Assembly (NCBI GenBank): GCA_030427505.1
Contig: JAUICH010000008.1
Span: 124,001 to 188,000, forward strand
DNA length: 64,000 nt
DNA from: Verrucomicrobiia bacterium
GTDB lineage: Bacteria; Verrucomicrobiota; Verrucomicrobiia; Verrucomicrobiales; DEV007
Reading direction: 5' to 3'
Position numbers and translations under genes: made by a program. Under the pieces are notes generated by a model. That model did no database searches, was not told the DNA's origin, and saw nothing but the letters and a program-made list of their open reading frames with translations. Positions 51,665 through 61,003 of the stretch are shown here, one piece after another. Positions within the stretch are counted from its first letter, which is position 1. Each line of letters opens with the position of its first letter.

Positions 51665-51885
51665 CTAGGCAGTGTGGACAAATTCGGGACGGACCGGCGC
51701 GAGACCATTTTTGGGCTGGCGAGGCGCCGTGAACGGCATTGGGCCTACCCCCAATAGAGTGAGCGGGAACAAAGCCAGGCGAAAAATGGGCCGCGTCTCC
51801 AAGAATCCGCCGCTTTGCGGCGCTAAGTTCTCTTTCACTTTCTTCATTTCCGGTCCGTTCTCCAATTTGTCCACGCTGCCTAGTG
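51665..51885. mobile_element. MITE-like palindromic element, non-autonomous
   Basis: This fills most of the 369-base gap between the DUF3124 and LamG/FecR genes. Ends are 20-base inverted repeats with one mismatch: left 51665-51684, right 51866-51885, with GGCAGTGTGGACAAATT next to a flanking TA or CTAG. Inner arms also pair: ACGGACCGG regions, CCATTTTTG...CTGGC (51705-51720) with GCCAGGCGAAAAATGG (51774-51789), and an ATTGGG/CCCAAT hairpin at 51738-51755. TA or CTAG at both ends fits IS630- or IS5-type target duplication. No transposase is present. Confidence 0.72.
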
Positions 51886-51973
51886 GAAACGCCGGACGGT
51901 TGGGAATGGCGGCCGCTTGGAAAAGCGGCGATCGGCCAGAGAAAGCAGGTTCGCCGTTCAGCCCGGCTGCCGT

Positions 51974-53668
51974 CTATTCCACAGGCTTCCGGGGGATCTC
52001 GTTGCGGGCGTTTAACTCGAAGATGTCCGCTGGGGTCAGCGCGGAGTCGAAGAAGTAAACTTCATCGATCCATCCCCGGAAATACTGGGACGGTTTTGCC
52101 GGGTCGAGACTGCGTCCGAGCGCCGCCTGAGTCGCTCCCGCGGGCTCGTCCGCCAGACTGGCCGGACCGTAGCCCGTCAGAGTTTCCAGGCTGCCGTCCA
52201 CATAATGCAAGACGTGGGTGCCGATGTCGGCTCCCTCCGAGCTTCCGATAAAGATCAGCGCCACATGATGCCAGCGTCCGTCGCGCAGGTCGGTGGACCC
52301 GATGACGTAACCATCACCCACATCGATCCGTGCCGCGCCCACCGCGCCCTGCGTGGCGTCCGTATTCCAGCCTACTTGCCAGACCGGTCCACTGTCTCCG
52401 GTTCGCCAGCCGATGATGCCGCCGGCATCCTTGGGCTCTGCCTTGGGGGGGACCCGCACCCAGAAAGAAACGGTTTTCGGCGGAAGACCATTCCGGCAGG
52501 AAAACATGGGGTTGATCTGGCTATCCACGCCATTGAATACCAAGCCGCTGCCAAAGCGTCCGCCCGTGCGTTTGGGCGCCAACTCCAGATCGCCATTCTG
52601 ATCCAGGTGGAAGTCGAAGGGGGAACCCTCCAAGCGCCGGCCCTGATCCTCCAGGATGCTGCCGGCGGCTTCGTCAAAGGCATAGTGGGCAAAGGCGAGA
52701 TTGTCGGGAGGCAGGTCCGACAGGGCCTGGTAGAAGCGGTCGCCGTCGTACGCAATCCAGTCCAAGTCAGCCCGCGAGCGGTTGTCGGAGCGGATCGCCA
52801 TACCCGCCGTGACCAGGACCGGAGAGGGCATGCCAGAGGTGCGGGTGGCTTCCACTTCTCCCTCGATGACGTGAATCTCCGACTCGCCTCCGGAACCCAC
52901 CTCCACCGCGAAGCGGGTGCCCAGGTCCACGATGTTGATCTGCGGGGTGTTAACGACAAAGCCCACCGCCTGCCGTGGGACATAGGCGGTCAGTTTCCCG
53001 GACTGCAGGTAGCCCCGGTTCGGACGTTCCAGGTCGAACACGCAGGGTCCCTCCAGTGTAGCTTGAGCGCCGGAGTCGAAGGTGATCTCCATCAGACCCG
53101 ACAGAAGGTGTAACCGGCCGGCGGAAAGCCAGCCATTTTCGACGGAGATGGTGGTTTCCGGACCCACCTTGACGTCGTGTTGCCAGGACACGCGTCCGAC
53201 GAACTGGAGGGCTGCTTCGAGAGGCACCGGGGAGGCTGACACGGCGATGGTCGCGCCGTCGTCCACTTTTACCGCGCGCATGGCGAGTACCGCCACCAGG
53301 GCCGCCGCGGCCGCGGCGATGCCTGCCTTGACCCAGTCTCGCCATTCCGATTGCCGGGGACGGCGAAAATCGATGTTGCCCCCGCCTGCGGTTTCCATGC
53401 GGTGTCCCGGTCCCCGGGCGGACTCAATGGGAACCACGTTGGCGGGTTCCCGGGCGGAAAAATCAGTGGCCAGAGCGCGTTCGCCATCTTCCAGGCGGTA
53501 GAGCCAGGCCAGATTGGCGGACATGGCGGAGGCCTGAATGAAAAACTGCCGCGCTTCCCGGTCTTCCGTGAGCAAGACTTCCAACTGGGCGGCTTCTTCG
53601 CGAGTCAGTTCTTCCTCGCGGAGGGCGTCCAGATATTGGAGGATTTCGGTTGCCGTTTTCCGGTTCAT
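51974..53668 (-). CDS. FecR/LamG domain membrane protein (anti-sigma-like)
   Basis: A 564-residue protein. An N-terminal helical domain of about 90 residues (MNRKTATEILQYLDALREEELTREE is its start region) resembles anti-sigma zinc-finger-less domains; one membrane helix lies near residues 112-128. Then a FecR domain (about 150-290; GRLHLLSGLMEITFDSGAQATLEGP; QINIVDLGTRFAVEV) and a C-terminal LamG/concanavalin-like domain (about 330-555; GSGLVFNGVDSQINP; RDGRWHHVALIF; RGWIDEVYFFDSAL). It follows the sigma factor by 12 bases and probably holds it at the membrane, sensing a surface glycan or stress through LamG. Confidence 0.85.
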   Translation of the reverse strand: MNRKTATEILQYLDALREEELTREEAAQLEVLLTEDREARQFFIQASAMSANLAWLYRLEDGERALATDFSAREPANVVPIESARGPGHRMETAGGGNIDFRRPRQSEWRDWVKAGIAAAAAALVAVLAMRAVKVDDGATIAVSASPVPLEAALQFVGRVSWQHDVKVGPETTISVENGWLSAGRLHLLSGLMEITFDSGAQATLEGPCVFDLERPNRGYLQSGKLTAYVPRQAVGFVVNTPQINIVDLGTRFAVEVGSGGESEIHVIEGEVEATRTSGMPSPVLVTAGMAIRSDNRSRADLDWIAYDGDRFYQALSDLPPDNLAFAHYAFDEAAGSILEDQGRRLEGSPFDFHLDQNGDLELAPKRTGGRFGSGLVFNGVDSQINPMFSCRNGLPPKTVSFWVRVPPKAEPKDAGGIIGWRTGDSGPVWQVGWNTDATQGAVGAARIDVGDGYVIGSTDLRDGRWHHVALIFIGSSEGADIGTHVLHYVDGSLETLTGYGPASLADEPAGATQAALGRSLDPAKPSQYFRGWIDEVYFFDSALTPADIFELNARNEIPRKPVE

Positions 53669-53680
53669 GTCCTGAGGGGT

Positions 53681-54241
53681 TCAGACGTTCACGGGCCCGG
53701 GGCTCAGCCCCATCCGGCGGTTGACGCAGAGGAGCAGCATCCGGTGGATGCGCCGCAATTCTTTCCGCACCGTTGGCACGGAGCGGTGCACTTTTTCCGC
53801 GGTGGCCTTGGTGGTGCCGTGCGGCGCGTAGCGGTACCGAATCAAGAGACGGTCCTCCGCGGGCAGTTCCTGGACGCACTGTTCCAGCATCTGGCTTTGT
53901 TCCTGGAGGTCGTCTTCCATTTCAATAATCTCGTTCGTCAGCACTTCCATCAGCGCGTCGCTGAAAATCACTTTCTGGCGTTTCTTCTTTTTGCGGTGCT
54001 CCAGCACCTTGAAGTAGGCCACCTTGCAAGACCAAGCCATGAAGCTGGTCCCGATTTCAAATTCGTTGAATTTCTCCCAGAGCAGCGTGCTGGTTTCCTG
54101 AAAGACGTCTTCCGCGTCTTCCCGGTTTTGCATAAGGGAGAAGATGTAGCCAAATAGCCGCCGCTCGTGCTGTAGAAATAGTTGCACGAACAGGTCCGGG
54201 CTCGACTTCACCGTCTCCCGCTGTTTTTCCTCGCCAGCCAT
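53681..54241 (-). CDS. RNA polymerase sigma-70 family factor (ECF-like)
   Basis: A 186-residue sigma factor from ATG 54241; the frame reaches a TTG at 54301. Region 2 shows LFVQLFLQHERRLFGYIFSLMQNREDAEDVFQETSTLLWEKF and FMAWSCKVAYFKVLEHRKKKKR; region 4 shows LPAEDRLLIRYRYAPHGTTKATAEKVHRSVPTVRKELRRI. It fits the group seen in Rhodopirellula and Verrucomicrobium-type genomes and encoded next to FecR/LamG proteins. Targets are unknown. Confidence 0.9.
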   Translation of the reverse strand: MAGEEKQRETVKSSPDLFVQLFLQHERRLFGYIFSLMQNREDAEDVFQETSTLLWEKFNEFEIGTSFMAWSCKVAYFKVLEHRKKKKRQKVIFSDALMEVLTNEIIEMEDDLQEQSQMLEQCVQELPAEDRLLIRYRYAPHGTTKATAEKVHRSVPTVRKELRRIHRMLLLCVNRRMGLSPGPVNV

Positions 54242-54510
54242 TTGTTCGTTCCGCGCGACCGCTTCCGTCTGAGCTTGCTTCCTACTCTTAAAATGGCCCA
54301 AACCGGCTGAAAGTGAAAAGGATTCAGTATTCCCCTTGGCGGTGGAGTGCCTCTGCCTGAACCGGTTTGCGGGGAGACAGGGTGGGAAATCGTCAAATCC
54401 TACTGGCTCTCGGATTAGGGGGGCAGGGCCGGATTTTTCCTGATTTTCAAGGGATCAAGCCCCGGCATTGAAGAAAACGAAAAAAGTATTTGAACGCCTT
54501 GCCCTAAAAG

Positions 54511-54533
54511 TTAACTATATAATCAATTAGTTA
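54511..54533. promoter_or_regulatory. AT-rich inverted repeat upstream of the sulfur-transport genes
   Basis: TAACTA (54512-54517) and TAGTTA (54528-54533) form an inverted repeat with a 10-base spacer, ending 11 bases before ATG 54545. AGTTAACT (54509-54516) is itself palindromic. The half-site TTAGTTA also occurs in the efp palindrome at 14166. In this GC-rich sequence it is likely promoter or operator DNA. Confidence 0.45.
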
Positions 54534-54544
54534 TTTAAAACTCC

Positions 54545-55102
54545 ATGAGCACACCTCTTAGAAACAACGTGACGGCCGCGGTTCCTGTATGGAAACGCGC
54601 TTCCTGGAATCCCTATCTCGTCGGTGCTGGGATCGGCATCCTGAGTTGGTTGGTTTTCCTTGTGGTTAACAAGCCGCTGGGCATGTCCACGGAAGTATCC
54701 AAATTCTCCGGCTGGCTGGCGAGTCTCTTTACCGGGATGGACGCGGTGAAAGAAAATCCCTACTGGGCCAAGACCACGCCGGCCTTCGGCTACAGCACGG
54801 TGTTTCTGGTCTTTACCGCCGTGGGCGCGCTGGTCAGTTCGCTGGCTTCCAAGACTTTCCGCTGGGAAACGGTGCCCGCCGTGTGGAAAGACCGGTTTGG
54901 CGTCAGTCCGGCCAAGCGCATGGCCGCCGCCTTCGTTGGGGGCGCGATCTTGCTCTACGGGGCCCGCATGGCCGGTGGCTGCACCAGTGGCCATGGCATC
55001 AGCGGAACGCTGCAACTGGCCGTCTCCAGCTGGCTCTTCTTCATCGTGATGTTCGTCGCCGGCGTGGGAACCGCCAGGCTGCTTTTCCCGAGCAAGAACT
55101 AA
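54545..55102 (+). CDS. YeeE/YedE family sulfur-transport protein, first half
   Basis: A 185-residue membrane protein with about four transmembrane segments. The conserved Cys motif of YeeE/YedE proteins reads GARMAGGCTSGHGISG. These proteins transport thiosulfate or other reduced sulfur; the family includes the two-gene PmpA/PmpB form and the fused YeeE form. The gene lies 48 bases before its partner. The unusual start region carries an AT-rich palindrome. Confidence 0.88.
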   Translation: MSTPLRNNVTAAVPVWKRASWNPYLVGAGIGILSWLVFLVVNKPLGMSTEVSKFSGWLASLFTGMDAVKENPYWAKTTPAFGYSTVFLVFTAVGALVSSLASKTFRWETVPAVWKDRFGVSPAKRMAAAFVGGAILLYGARMAGGCTSGHGISGTLQLAVSSWLFFIVMFVAGVGTARLLFPSKN

Positions 55103-55150
55103 GGACACAAACTCTCACTCTTCTAATTCACTCTTAACCAGTTACACAAA

Positions 55151-55726
55151 ATGAACTTACCCATTTCCACCAGCTCCGGCGCCGGGCTCGCATTGGCCGC
55201 TGTATTTGGCCTGGTCTTCGGCATTCTGCTGAACCGGGGCCGTGTCACCGACTACAATGTCATCGTTAACCTCTTCCGTTTCAAAGACTGGACCGTCCTG
55301 AAGATCATGTTCACGGCCATCGTAGTCGGGGGCATCGGGGTCTTCGCGATGACGGGGGCCGGTTGGCTCCAGGAGTACCACATTAAGGACGCCAACCTGC
55401 TGGGCGTCGCGCTCGGGGCCGCGCTGTTCGGCGCCGGCATGGTCCTATATGGCTATTGCCCGGGCACCGGGGTGGCCGCGGTGGCGACTGGCAGTCTGCA
55501 CGCCCTGATGGGCTTTGCCGGCATGATTGTGGGCGGGGTGGCCTATGCGCTCAGCTACGGCTGGGTGAAGGAAAACCTCCTGAGCGTGGGCGCGCTGGGC
55601 AAGGTCCGCCTTCCCGAAGTGACCCATGTGCCGGACATCGCCTGGTTCGCGCTGCTGGCCGTTGTCTGGGTGGTGCTCTATCGCCTCTTGCCGAAAGGGA
55701 GCACGCCGCTGGCCTCGAAGGGCTGA
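55151..55726 (+). CDS. YeeE/YedE family sulfur-transport protein, second half
   Basis: A 191-residue membrane protein with about five hydrophobic segments. Its Cys motif is YGYCPGTGVAAVATGSL, matching the second half of fused YeeE proteins. With the upstream gene it should form a two-subunit importer for a reduced sulfur compound. A strong hairpin follows 34 bases after the stop. No sulfurtransferase or sulfide-oxidising gene is nearby in the window, so the substrate is not defined. Confidence 0.88.
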   Translation: MNLPISTSSGAGLALAAVFGLVFGILLNRGRVTDYNVIVNLFRFKDWTVLKIMFTAIVVGGIGVFAMTGAGWLQEYHIKDANLLGVALGAALFGAGMVLYGYCPGTGVAAVATGSLHALMGFAGMIVGGVAYALSYGWVKENLLSVGALGKVRLPEVTHVPDIAWFALLAVVWVVLYRLLPKGSTPLASKG

Positions 55727-55760
55727 TTCTCCAGACCCGACAAACTCCTATTTCGTGATG

Positions 55761-55790
55761 CAGACGCCGGCGGTTTTCCGCCGGCGTCTG
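55761..55790 (+). terminator. Perfect GC-rich hairpin after the sulfur-transport genes
   Basis: CAGACGCCGGCGG (55761-55773), TTTT loop, CCGCCGGCGTCTG (55778-55790) is a 13-bp perfect stem. It is followed by TGCGTTTA with few T residues, so it is a terminator-like or mRNA-protecting hairpin. Confidence 0.65.
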
Positions 55791-55956
55791 TGCGTTTAGG
55801 GCTCCTTCCGCAAGGTCCGCCAAACCCAGGCGGAGATACGCGAATCGGCCAGAAATTTGAGGTCGTTCTTTCGGAAACCGGGATCTATAACGGTGCTGCT
55901 CGCCGGGGCGTGGATGTCTTTGCTGCTCCGGCAACCCCCGAACTCTTTTCTTCGCC

Positions 55957-58653
55957 ATGAAAATCCCCGTTCGTTTCCAAATTCCAAACCAAACAGCCAA
56001 GGGTCGAGTGGCGCGGATTGCCGCCTTGGGATGGATGTTGGCCGCTGGACTTTCTTCTCCGGCATTCGCTGCTCCCAAACCCGAGCCCGAAACCGGCCAA
56101 GGCCCTAAGATCGCCGCGGCCACCAAACCGAAGGAAAGCGCGAAGAATCAGAAAAAGAAGGCCAATGCTGCTCCGAAGAAGTCCAAAGCGGGGAAACTGG
56201 TCTATCCGCGGGCTAGCCTTGCCGAAACGGTGTTGGTGTCCGCTCCTGAAGTGCTGAAGCACGAGACCTTTCAGCGGGATTTCCCCGCCGGAGTGACCGC
56301 GAAAGACGGCCAGACTTGGGTGGCCTATCTGGAGCACGACGGCCAGGCCGATACCCTCTGGCTCGCTAAGGAAAACACCAAAGAGAATACCCTGGAACCC
56401 GTGGCCGCGATGAGCGAGCCGGGTATTCTGCACCAGCCCGCCTTGGCCGTGGATGGCCAGGGGGGCGTCTGGTGTTTCTGGGGGCAGACGGGAGACGACG
56501 ACATCGTGCATCTGCATGCCCGGAACTACGTCAATGGCCAGTTGGGTGCCGGGGAGATTGTCGCGAAGTCCTCGGCCAGTGACACCTTTGCCGACGCTGG
56601 CACCGATGCCGATGGCCGGGTCTGGGTGGTCTGGCAGTCCATGCGGGCGGGGGAAGGGGACATCTTCTGCCGCTACTACGAGCCCGGCGCCGCTATGTGG
56701 TCCGAGGAACTGACCGTCTCTGCCGAAGAGGGGGGCGACTGGGAGCCACGGATCGCTTTCGATGGTTCCGGCGAAGGAGCCTGGGTCGTTTACGACAGTT
56801 CCGGAGGGAACGAATTCAACCTCTACCTGGCTCATATCGGACTCGACGGAAAATTGCTGGGCGAATACCCCATCGCCCATTCGCTGAACTATGAGGCCCG
56901 CGCCAGCATTCGGCGGACGGCGGATGGAAAGGGATTCTGGATCGCCGCCGAGCGGGGCAAGCAGCGCTGGGGACTCGACAACCGGGAGCACAACGACTGG
57001 AACGGCCTCAATTCTCAGAGGAAGATCCTCTTCGGTCGATTCGACCTGGATTCGAAAACCTTCGAGGAAATTTCCCTCGGCTGGGCGGGAGTGGCGGTCG
57101 CGCCCGGTAGCGCGGTGAACTTGCCGTCTGTTGGCGTGGACTACGAAGGGCACCCCTGGGTGGCCTACCGCTACTACGACACGGTTCTCTGGTCCATCGC
57201 GCTGACGCGCTACAATCCCGAGACCAAGACCTGGAGCCAGCCCACGACTCTGCCGCGGAGCAGCCTGGGCCAGGACCGTCGCGCTTGCTTCGTTCGCAGC
57301 GGCCGGCGCCTTCGTCTTCTCTGGCCCTCGGATCTCCGGACCAACAAGACCGTCCAGGTCGCGGGTGTTTACCTGGCGGAACTCGACTATACGGCAACGC
57401 TGGAAACCGCCACCGCCGGAGAACCGGAGTTCGAGAAATACGAAGACCCGCATCAACACCTCAACCTGGGTGACCCGACTCCCGAGCGGCCCGGTGATGA
57501 CCGCCACGAATGGACCTTCGACGGCCAGACGTATGGCCTCTATTGGGGGGACTTCCACCGCCACACAGACGTCTCGAACTGCCGCACCGGCTTCGACGGC
57601 TGCATCGTGGAACACTTCCGCTATGCCTATGACATGGGGAAACTGGATTTCTTGGGCACTTCCGATCATACCGATATCGGCAAGCCCTATGACCCCTACG
57701 AATGGTGGCACAACCAGCGGCTGGCGGATGTCTTCTTCGCGCCCGGACAGTTCACCCCCATGTATGTCTATGAACGGGAACAACGATGGCCCTGGGGCCA
57801 CCGGAACGTGGTTTTCGCCGAACGCGGCGGCCCCATTGTCTATATCAAGCGGGTGCTTTACCGGAACTCTCCCTGGCAACAACCGTATCCGGTCAGGGCC
57901 GGCCTGGACGAGATCTCCCCCCAGGAACTGTGGGACATTCTCAAAAAGACCGGGAAGCCGGTGGCTTGCGTGTCGCACACGGGAGCCACGGGCATGGGGA
58001 CCGATTGGTCGCTGTACGACCAAATCGATCACGCCGTGGAAAACGTGGTGGAGATCTATCAAGGAGCCCGGGATAGCTATGAGGGGATCGATGTCCCTCA
58101 GCCTCCTGTCGCCATCGGGAGAATTCCCCTGGACCCCGGCGCTCCGCTGGCCACGGAACGGAGCAAGGCCAGTTTTGGACAGTATTCAGCCGGGGTTTAT
58201 CAGAACGCCTTGGCTCAAGGACACCAGCTCGGAGTGTTCGCCAGCTCGGATCACCTGTCCGAGCACGTCTCTTACGGGGGCGTTTATGTGAAAGAATTCA
58301 CCCGGGAGGGCATCGTGGAGGCTCTGAAGGCCCGCCGCACCGTCGCGGCCACGGACAAGATCTACGTGGAATTTTCCTGCTCCGGCCATCTCTTGGGCAC
58401 CACGTATGAGACATCCGAGAAGCCCACTCTACGGATCAAGGTAGACGGCACCGCGCCGATTGCCCGCGTCACCGTGGTCCGGAACGAAGCCAACTACGAG
58501 ACCTTTCAAGGTGACGGCCAAGCCACGGAATTCGAGGCCGAATTTACCGACGGCACGCCTGTCTCTGGGGAAAACCGGTATTACCTGCGCGTGGAACAGT
58601 TGGACGGGAACATGGCCTGGGCTTCTCCGGTGTGGGTGACGTTCAAGGAATGA
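55957..58653 (+). CDS. DUF3604 domain protein, large exported
   Basis: An 898-residue exported protein. The signal peptide ends near SSPAFAAPK and a Lys/Ala/Pro-rich stretch of about 45 residues follows. Residues about 90-480 form a propeller-like beta domain with repeated WVxYxE or WVVWQS patterns (QTWVAYLEHDG, RVWVVWQSMRAGEGDI). Then comes DUF3604, a PHP-type metallohydrolase fold: GLYWGDFHRHTDVSNC at about residue 531, TSDHTDIG at about 569, and VSHTGATGMGTDW. It probably hydrolyses an ester or amide; the substrate is unknown. It resembles the CehA-type protein at 38241 in using a HxH...DH site. Confidence 0.85.
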   Translation: MKIPVRFQIPNQTAKGRVARIAALGWMLAAGLSSPAFAAPKPEPETGQGPKIAAATKPKESAKNQKKKANAAPKKSKAGKLVYPRASLAETVLVSAPEVLKHETFQRDFPAGVTAKDGQTWVAYLEHDGQADTLWLAKENTKENTLEPVAAMSEPGILHQPALAVDGQGGVWCFWGQTGDDDIVHLHARNYVNGQLGAGEIVAKSSASDTFADAGTDADGRVWVVWQSMRAGEGDIFCRYYEPGAAMWSEELTVSAEEGGDWEPRIAFDGSGEGAWVVYDSSGGNEFNLYLAHIGLDGKLLGEYPIAHSLNYEARASIRRTADGKGFWIAAERGKQRWGLDNREHNDWNGLNSQRKILFGRFDLDSKTFEEISLGWAGVAVAPGSAVNLPSVGVDYEGHPWVAYRYYDTVLWSIALTRYNPETKTWSQPTTLPRSSLGQDRRACFVRSGRRLRLLWPSDLRTNKTVQVAGVYLAELDYTATLETATAGEPEFEKYEDPHQHLNLGDPTPERPGDDRHEWTFDGQTYGLYWGDFHRHTDVSNCRTGFDGCIVEHFRYAYDMGKLDFLGTSDHTDIGKPYDPYEWWHNQRLADVFFAPGQFTPMYVYEREQRWPWGHRNVVFAERGGPIVYIKRVLYRNSPWQQPYPVRAGLDEISPQELWDILKKTGKPVACVSHTGATGMGTDWSLYDQIDHAVENVVEIYQGARDSYEGIDVPQPPVAIGRIPLDPGAPLATERSKASFGQYSAGVYQNALAQGHQLGVFASSDHLSEHVSYGGVYVKEFTREGIVEALKARRTVAATDKIYVEFSCSGHLLGTTYETSEKPTLRIKVDGTAPIARVTVVRNEANYETFQGDGQATEFEAEFTDGTPVSGENRYYLRVEQLDGNMAWASPVWVTFKE

Positions 58654-58836
58654 TGGGCGGGACTTGGGGAAATGTGGGATTTCTTGAAAAAAGAGACACA
58701 AAGTCCTTTAAAATTTTTTTCATTTTGTGGCTCGGTTAGCCATATACTTGGTGGAGAGTTTGCGGTCTCTTCCAAATCCAGGTATGGTTATTTGCGCCAG
58801 TGGCTCACGCCGCAACCCACTAAAATTTACCAAAAA

Positions 58837-60927
58837 ATGAAACTGTATCGAATGTCCAAAGTATTGGCAGTCTGCATGTTAGGAGCCTTGATGGCGGCTC
58901 CATTCGCCTCCGCTGAGACCAGAATCTGGACCGATTCCAAGGGCCGGACGGTGGACGCGGAATTCATGCGTCTGGAAGCCGGGAAAGTGTATCTGAAACT
59001 GGCGGACGGCCGGGAAATTCCTTATCCGATGGATCTCCTGAGCGCCGAGGATCAGGCCTTTGTGAAGGAAATCGCTCCTCCGGATCTGGGTGAATATGTC
59101 AAGAAGCTGGACTACCTCGTTCTGAAGAAGCTTCAGGAAGTGGGCGTGAAGCCCAACCCGCTGACGACGGACGAGCAGTTCGTGCGGCGCGCATACCTCG
59201 ACATCGCGGGCCGGATTCCGACCTACGCCGAGGCGGTGGACTTTCTGGAGTCCAGCGACCGCAAGAAACGGGTGAAGCTGATCGACCAGTTGCTCGATTC
59301 TCCGGCCTACGTCAGCAACACCTTTAACTACTACAGCGACCTGCTGCGCATTCGCACCCAGGTGAACATGGCGGCCAACTACCTGAAGGGCGATCCGTAT
59401 GCCGACTGGGTGAAGGACGCCATTCGCGAAAACCGTCCCTTCGACAAGATGGTGACGGAATTGCTGACAGCCACCGGCAAGATCTGGGACAACCCGGCCA
59501 CGGGATACCTGCTGACGGACGTGGGGATGCCGCTGTGTAACCTTTCCAATACCTTCACGGTGTTCCTGGGAACGGAAATCACCTGTGCCCAGTGTCACGA
59601 CCATCCGTTCGAAGAAGTTTACCAGATGGACTTCTACAAGATGGCTTCCTTCTTCGGCGAAACGGACACCCGGGGTACCAACCGCGATGAAATGCAGTCG
59701 ATCCGCCAGGAAGAACAGCGGCTTCAGAAAGAGCTGAAAGCCGCGGGTAAGCTGGGTGATAACCGTCAGTTCGACAACCAGCTCCGCAATATCCTGAATT
59801 CGAATAACTTCTACATTGCGAATACGGGTGAGAACAAGGTGCGCCTGCCCCATGATTACAAGTACGACGACGGCGAGCCGAATGCGACAGTGGCTCCCGC
59901 GACCTACTTCGGCGCCATGGTGAACGTCGAAGAATACGAAAATCCCCGGGTCGCCTTTGCGAACTGGATGACCTCACCGGAAAACCCCCGTTTCACGGTC
60001 AACCTGGTAAACCGTCTCTGGAAGCGTGCCTTTGGCTTGGCCCAGATCGAGCCCGTGGACAACATCCCTGGCCACTTGGACGGACAGGCCCAGAACTACG
60101 AACTGCTGAAGTTCCTGGAAGACATGATGAAGGACTTCAAGTATGACGTGAAGACCTTCATGAAGGTGATCTATAACTCCCAGGCCTATCAGCGGGAAGC
60201 CAGTCATGAAGCGCCGACCCTGACGCAGATCGACCGTGGTGAATATCCCTTCCAGGGCCCGGTTCTGCGCCGCATGACCGCGGAGCAAATCTGGGACTCT
60301 CTGGTGACTTTGACGACGCCGGATCCGGAAGGTTTGCAGCGCCGCGGCTGGGAAGACTACCGCGACATCATGAATACCGATCTGACAAAACTGGACGCGG
60401 ACGGCGCGTGGGATTTGAAAGAACGCTGGAGGGACATCGGCAGCCTTGGTGCCGCCGATTCCGGGGCGGAAATGATGATGGGCGAGTCCATGATGGACAT
60501 GAGCTCAGCCAAGATTGGCAGAGAAACCATGGTGCGGGCTTCCGAATTGACCCTTCCCGCCCGTCCCGGTCACTTCCTGCGGATGTTCGGTCAGTCTGAC
60601 AAACAGTTGATCGAGAATTCCTGGCGTGGCGGTTCCGTGCCCCAAGTGATGTCCCTGATGAACGGAGAGATCACCAACTCGGTGCTGACCTCTGAGAATT
60701 CCGCGGTCATGCAGGCCGCCGCCGCTGAAAGAGGCCGCGGCGACCGGGTGGACAAGCTCTTCCTGAGTATCCTGACCCGTTATCCCACTTCCGACGAACG
60801 CAGCCGGGCCTACAGTGCAGCGCGTAGCGGCGGGGGACGCGATGATGATGAAGGGAAAAGCGAGCCGGGCTATGCGGACGTCATCTGGGCGCTCGTGAAC
60901 ACCCGTGAGTTCCTGTTCATCCAGTAA
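58837..60927 (+). CDS. SHD1-DUF1549-DUF1553 domain protein
   Basis: A 696-residue exported protein from ATG 58837; the frame is open upstream, but a signal peptide begins here (MKLYRMSKV). Residues 28-78 are an SHD1-type domain (RIWTDSKGRTVDAEFMRLEAGKVYLKLADGREIPYPMDLLS). DUF1549 follows with DEQFVRRAYLDIAGRIPTYAEAVDFL and the heme-like CAQCHDHPFE; DUF1553 follows with SPENPRFTVNLVNRLWKRAFGLAQIEPVDNIP. DUF1549/DUF1553 proteins are typical of Planctomycetes and Verrucomicrobia, with unknown role, often paired with DUF1501. Such a pair is present here, 76 bases on. Confidence 0.9.
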   Translation: MKLYRMSKVLAVCMLGALMAAPFASAETRIWTDSKGRTVDAEFMRLEAGKVYLKLADGREIPYPMDLLSAEDQAFVKEIAPPDLGEYVKKLDYLVLKKLQEVGVKPNPLTTDEQFVRRAYLDIAGRIPTYAEAVDFLESSDRKKRVKLIDQLLDSPAYVSNTFNYYSDLLRIRTQVNMAANYLKGDPYADWVKDAIRENRPFDKMVTELLTATGKIWDNPATGYLLTDVGMPLCNLSNTFTVFLGTEITCAQCHDHPFEEVYQMDFYKMASFFGETDTRGTNRDEMQSIRQEEQRLQKELKAAGKLGDNRQFDNQLRNILNSNNFYIANTGENKVRLPHDYKYDDGEPNATVAPATYFGAMVNVEEYENPRVAFANWMTSPENPRFTVNLVNRLWKRAFGLAQIEPVDNIPGHLDGQAQNYELLKFLEDMMKDFKYDVKTFMKVIYNSQAYQREASHEAPTLTQIDRGEYPFQGPVLRRMTAEQIWDSLVTLTTPDPEGLQRRGWEDYRDIMNTDLTKLDADGAWDLKERWRDIGSLGAADSGAEMMMGESMMDMSSAKIGRETMVRASELTLPARPGHFLRMFGQSDKQLIENSWRGGSVPQVMSLMNGEITNSVLTSENSAVMQAAAAERGRGDRVDKLFLSILTRYPTSDERSRAYSAARSGGGRDDDEGKSEPGYADVIWALVNTREFLFIQ

Positions 60928-61003
60928 CCCATTCCCTGAATATCGGAGTCAGAAAACAGAATCGTTTCACTCTTTCCAAACCAACCCGTAAGGACCTTTA
61001 GAT

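Noticed and set aside
51665-52058. Short open frames on both strands of the 51.7 kb element
   Set aside because: They overlap the inverted repeats and translate the palindrome; no start signals or domains.
55885-58062. A 725-codon minus-strand frame opposite the DUF3604 gene
   Set aside because: It has no recognisable motif and overlaps a protein with a signal peptide and clear metal sites.
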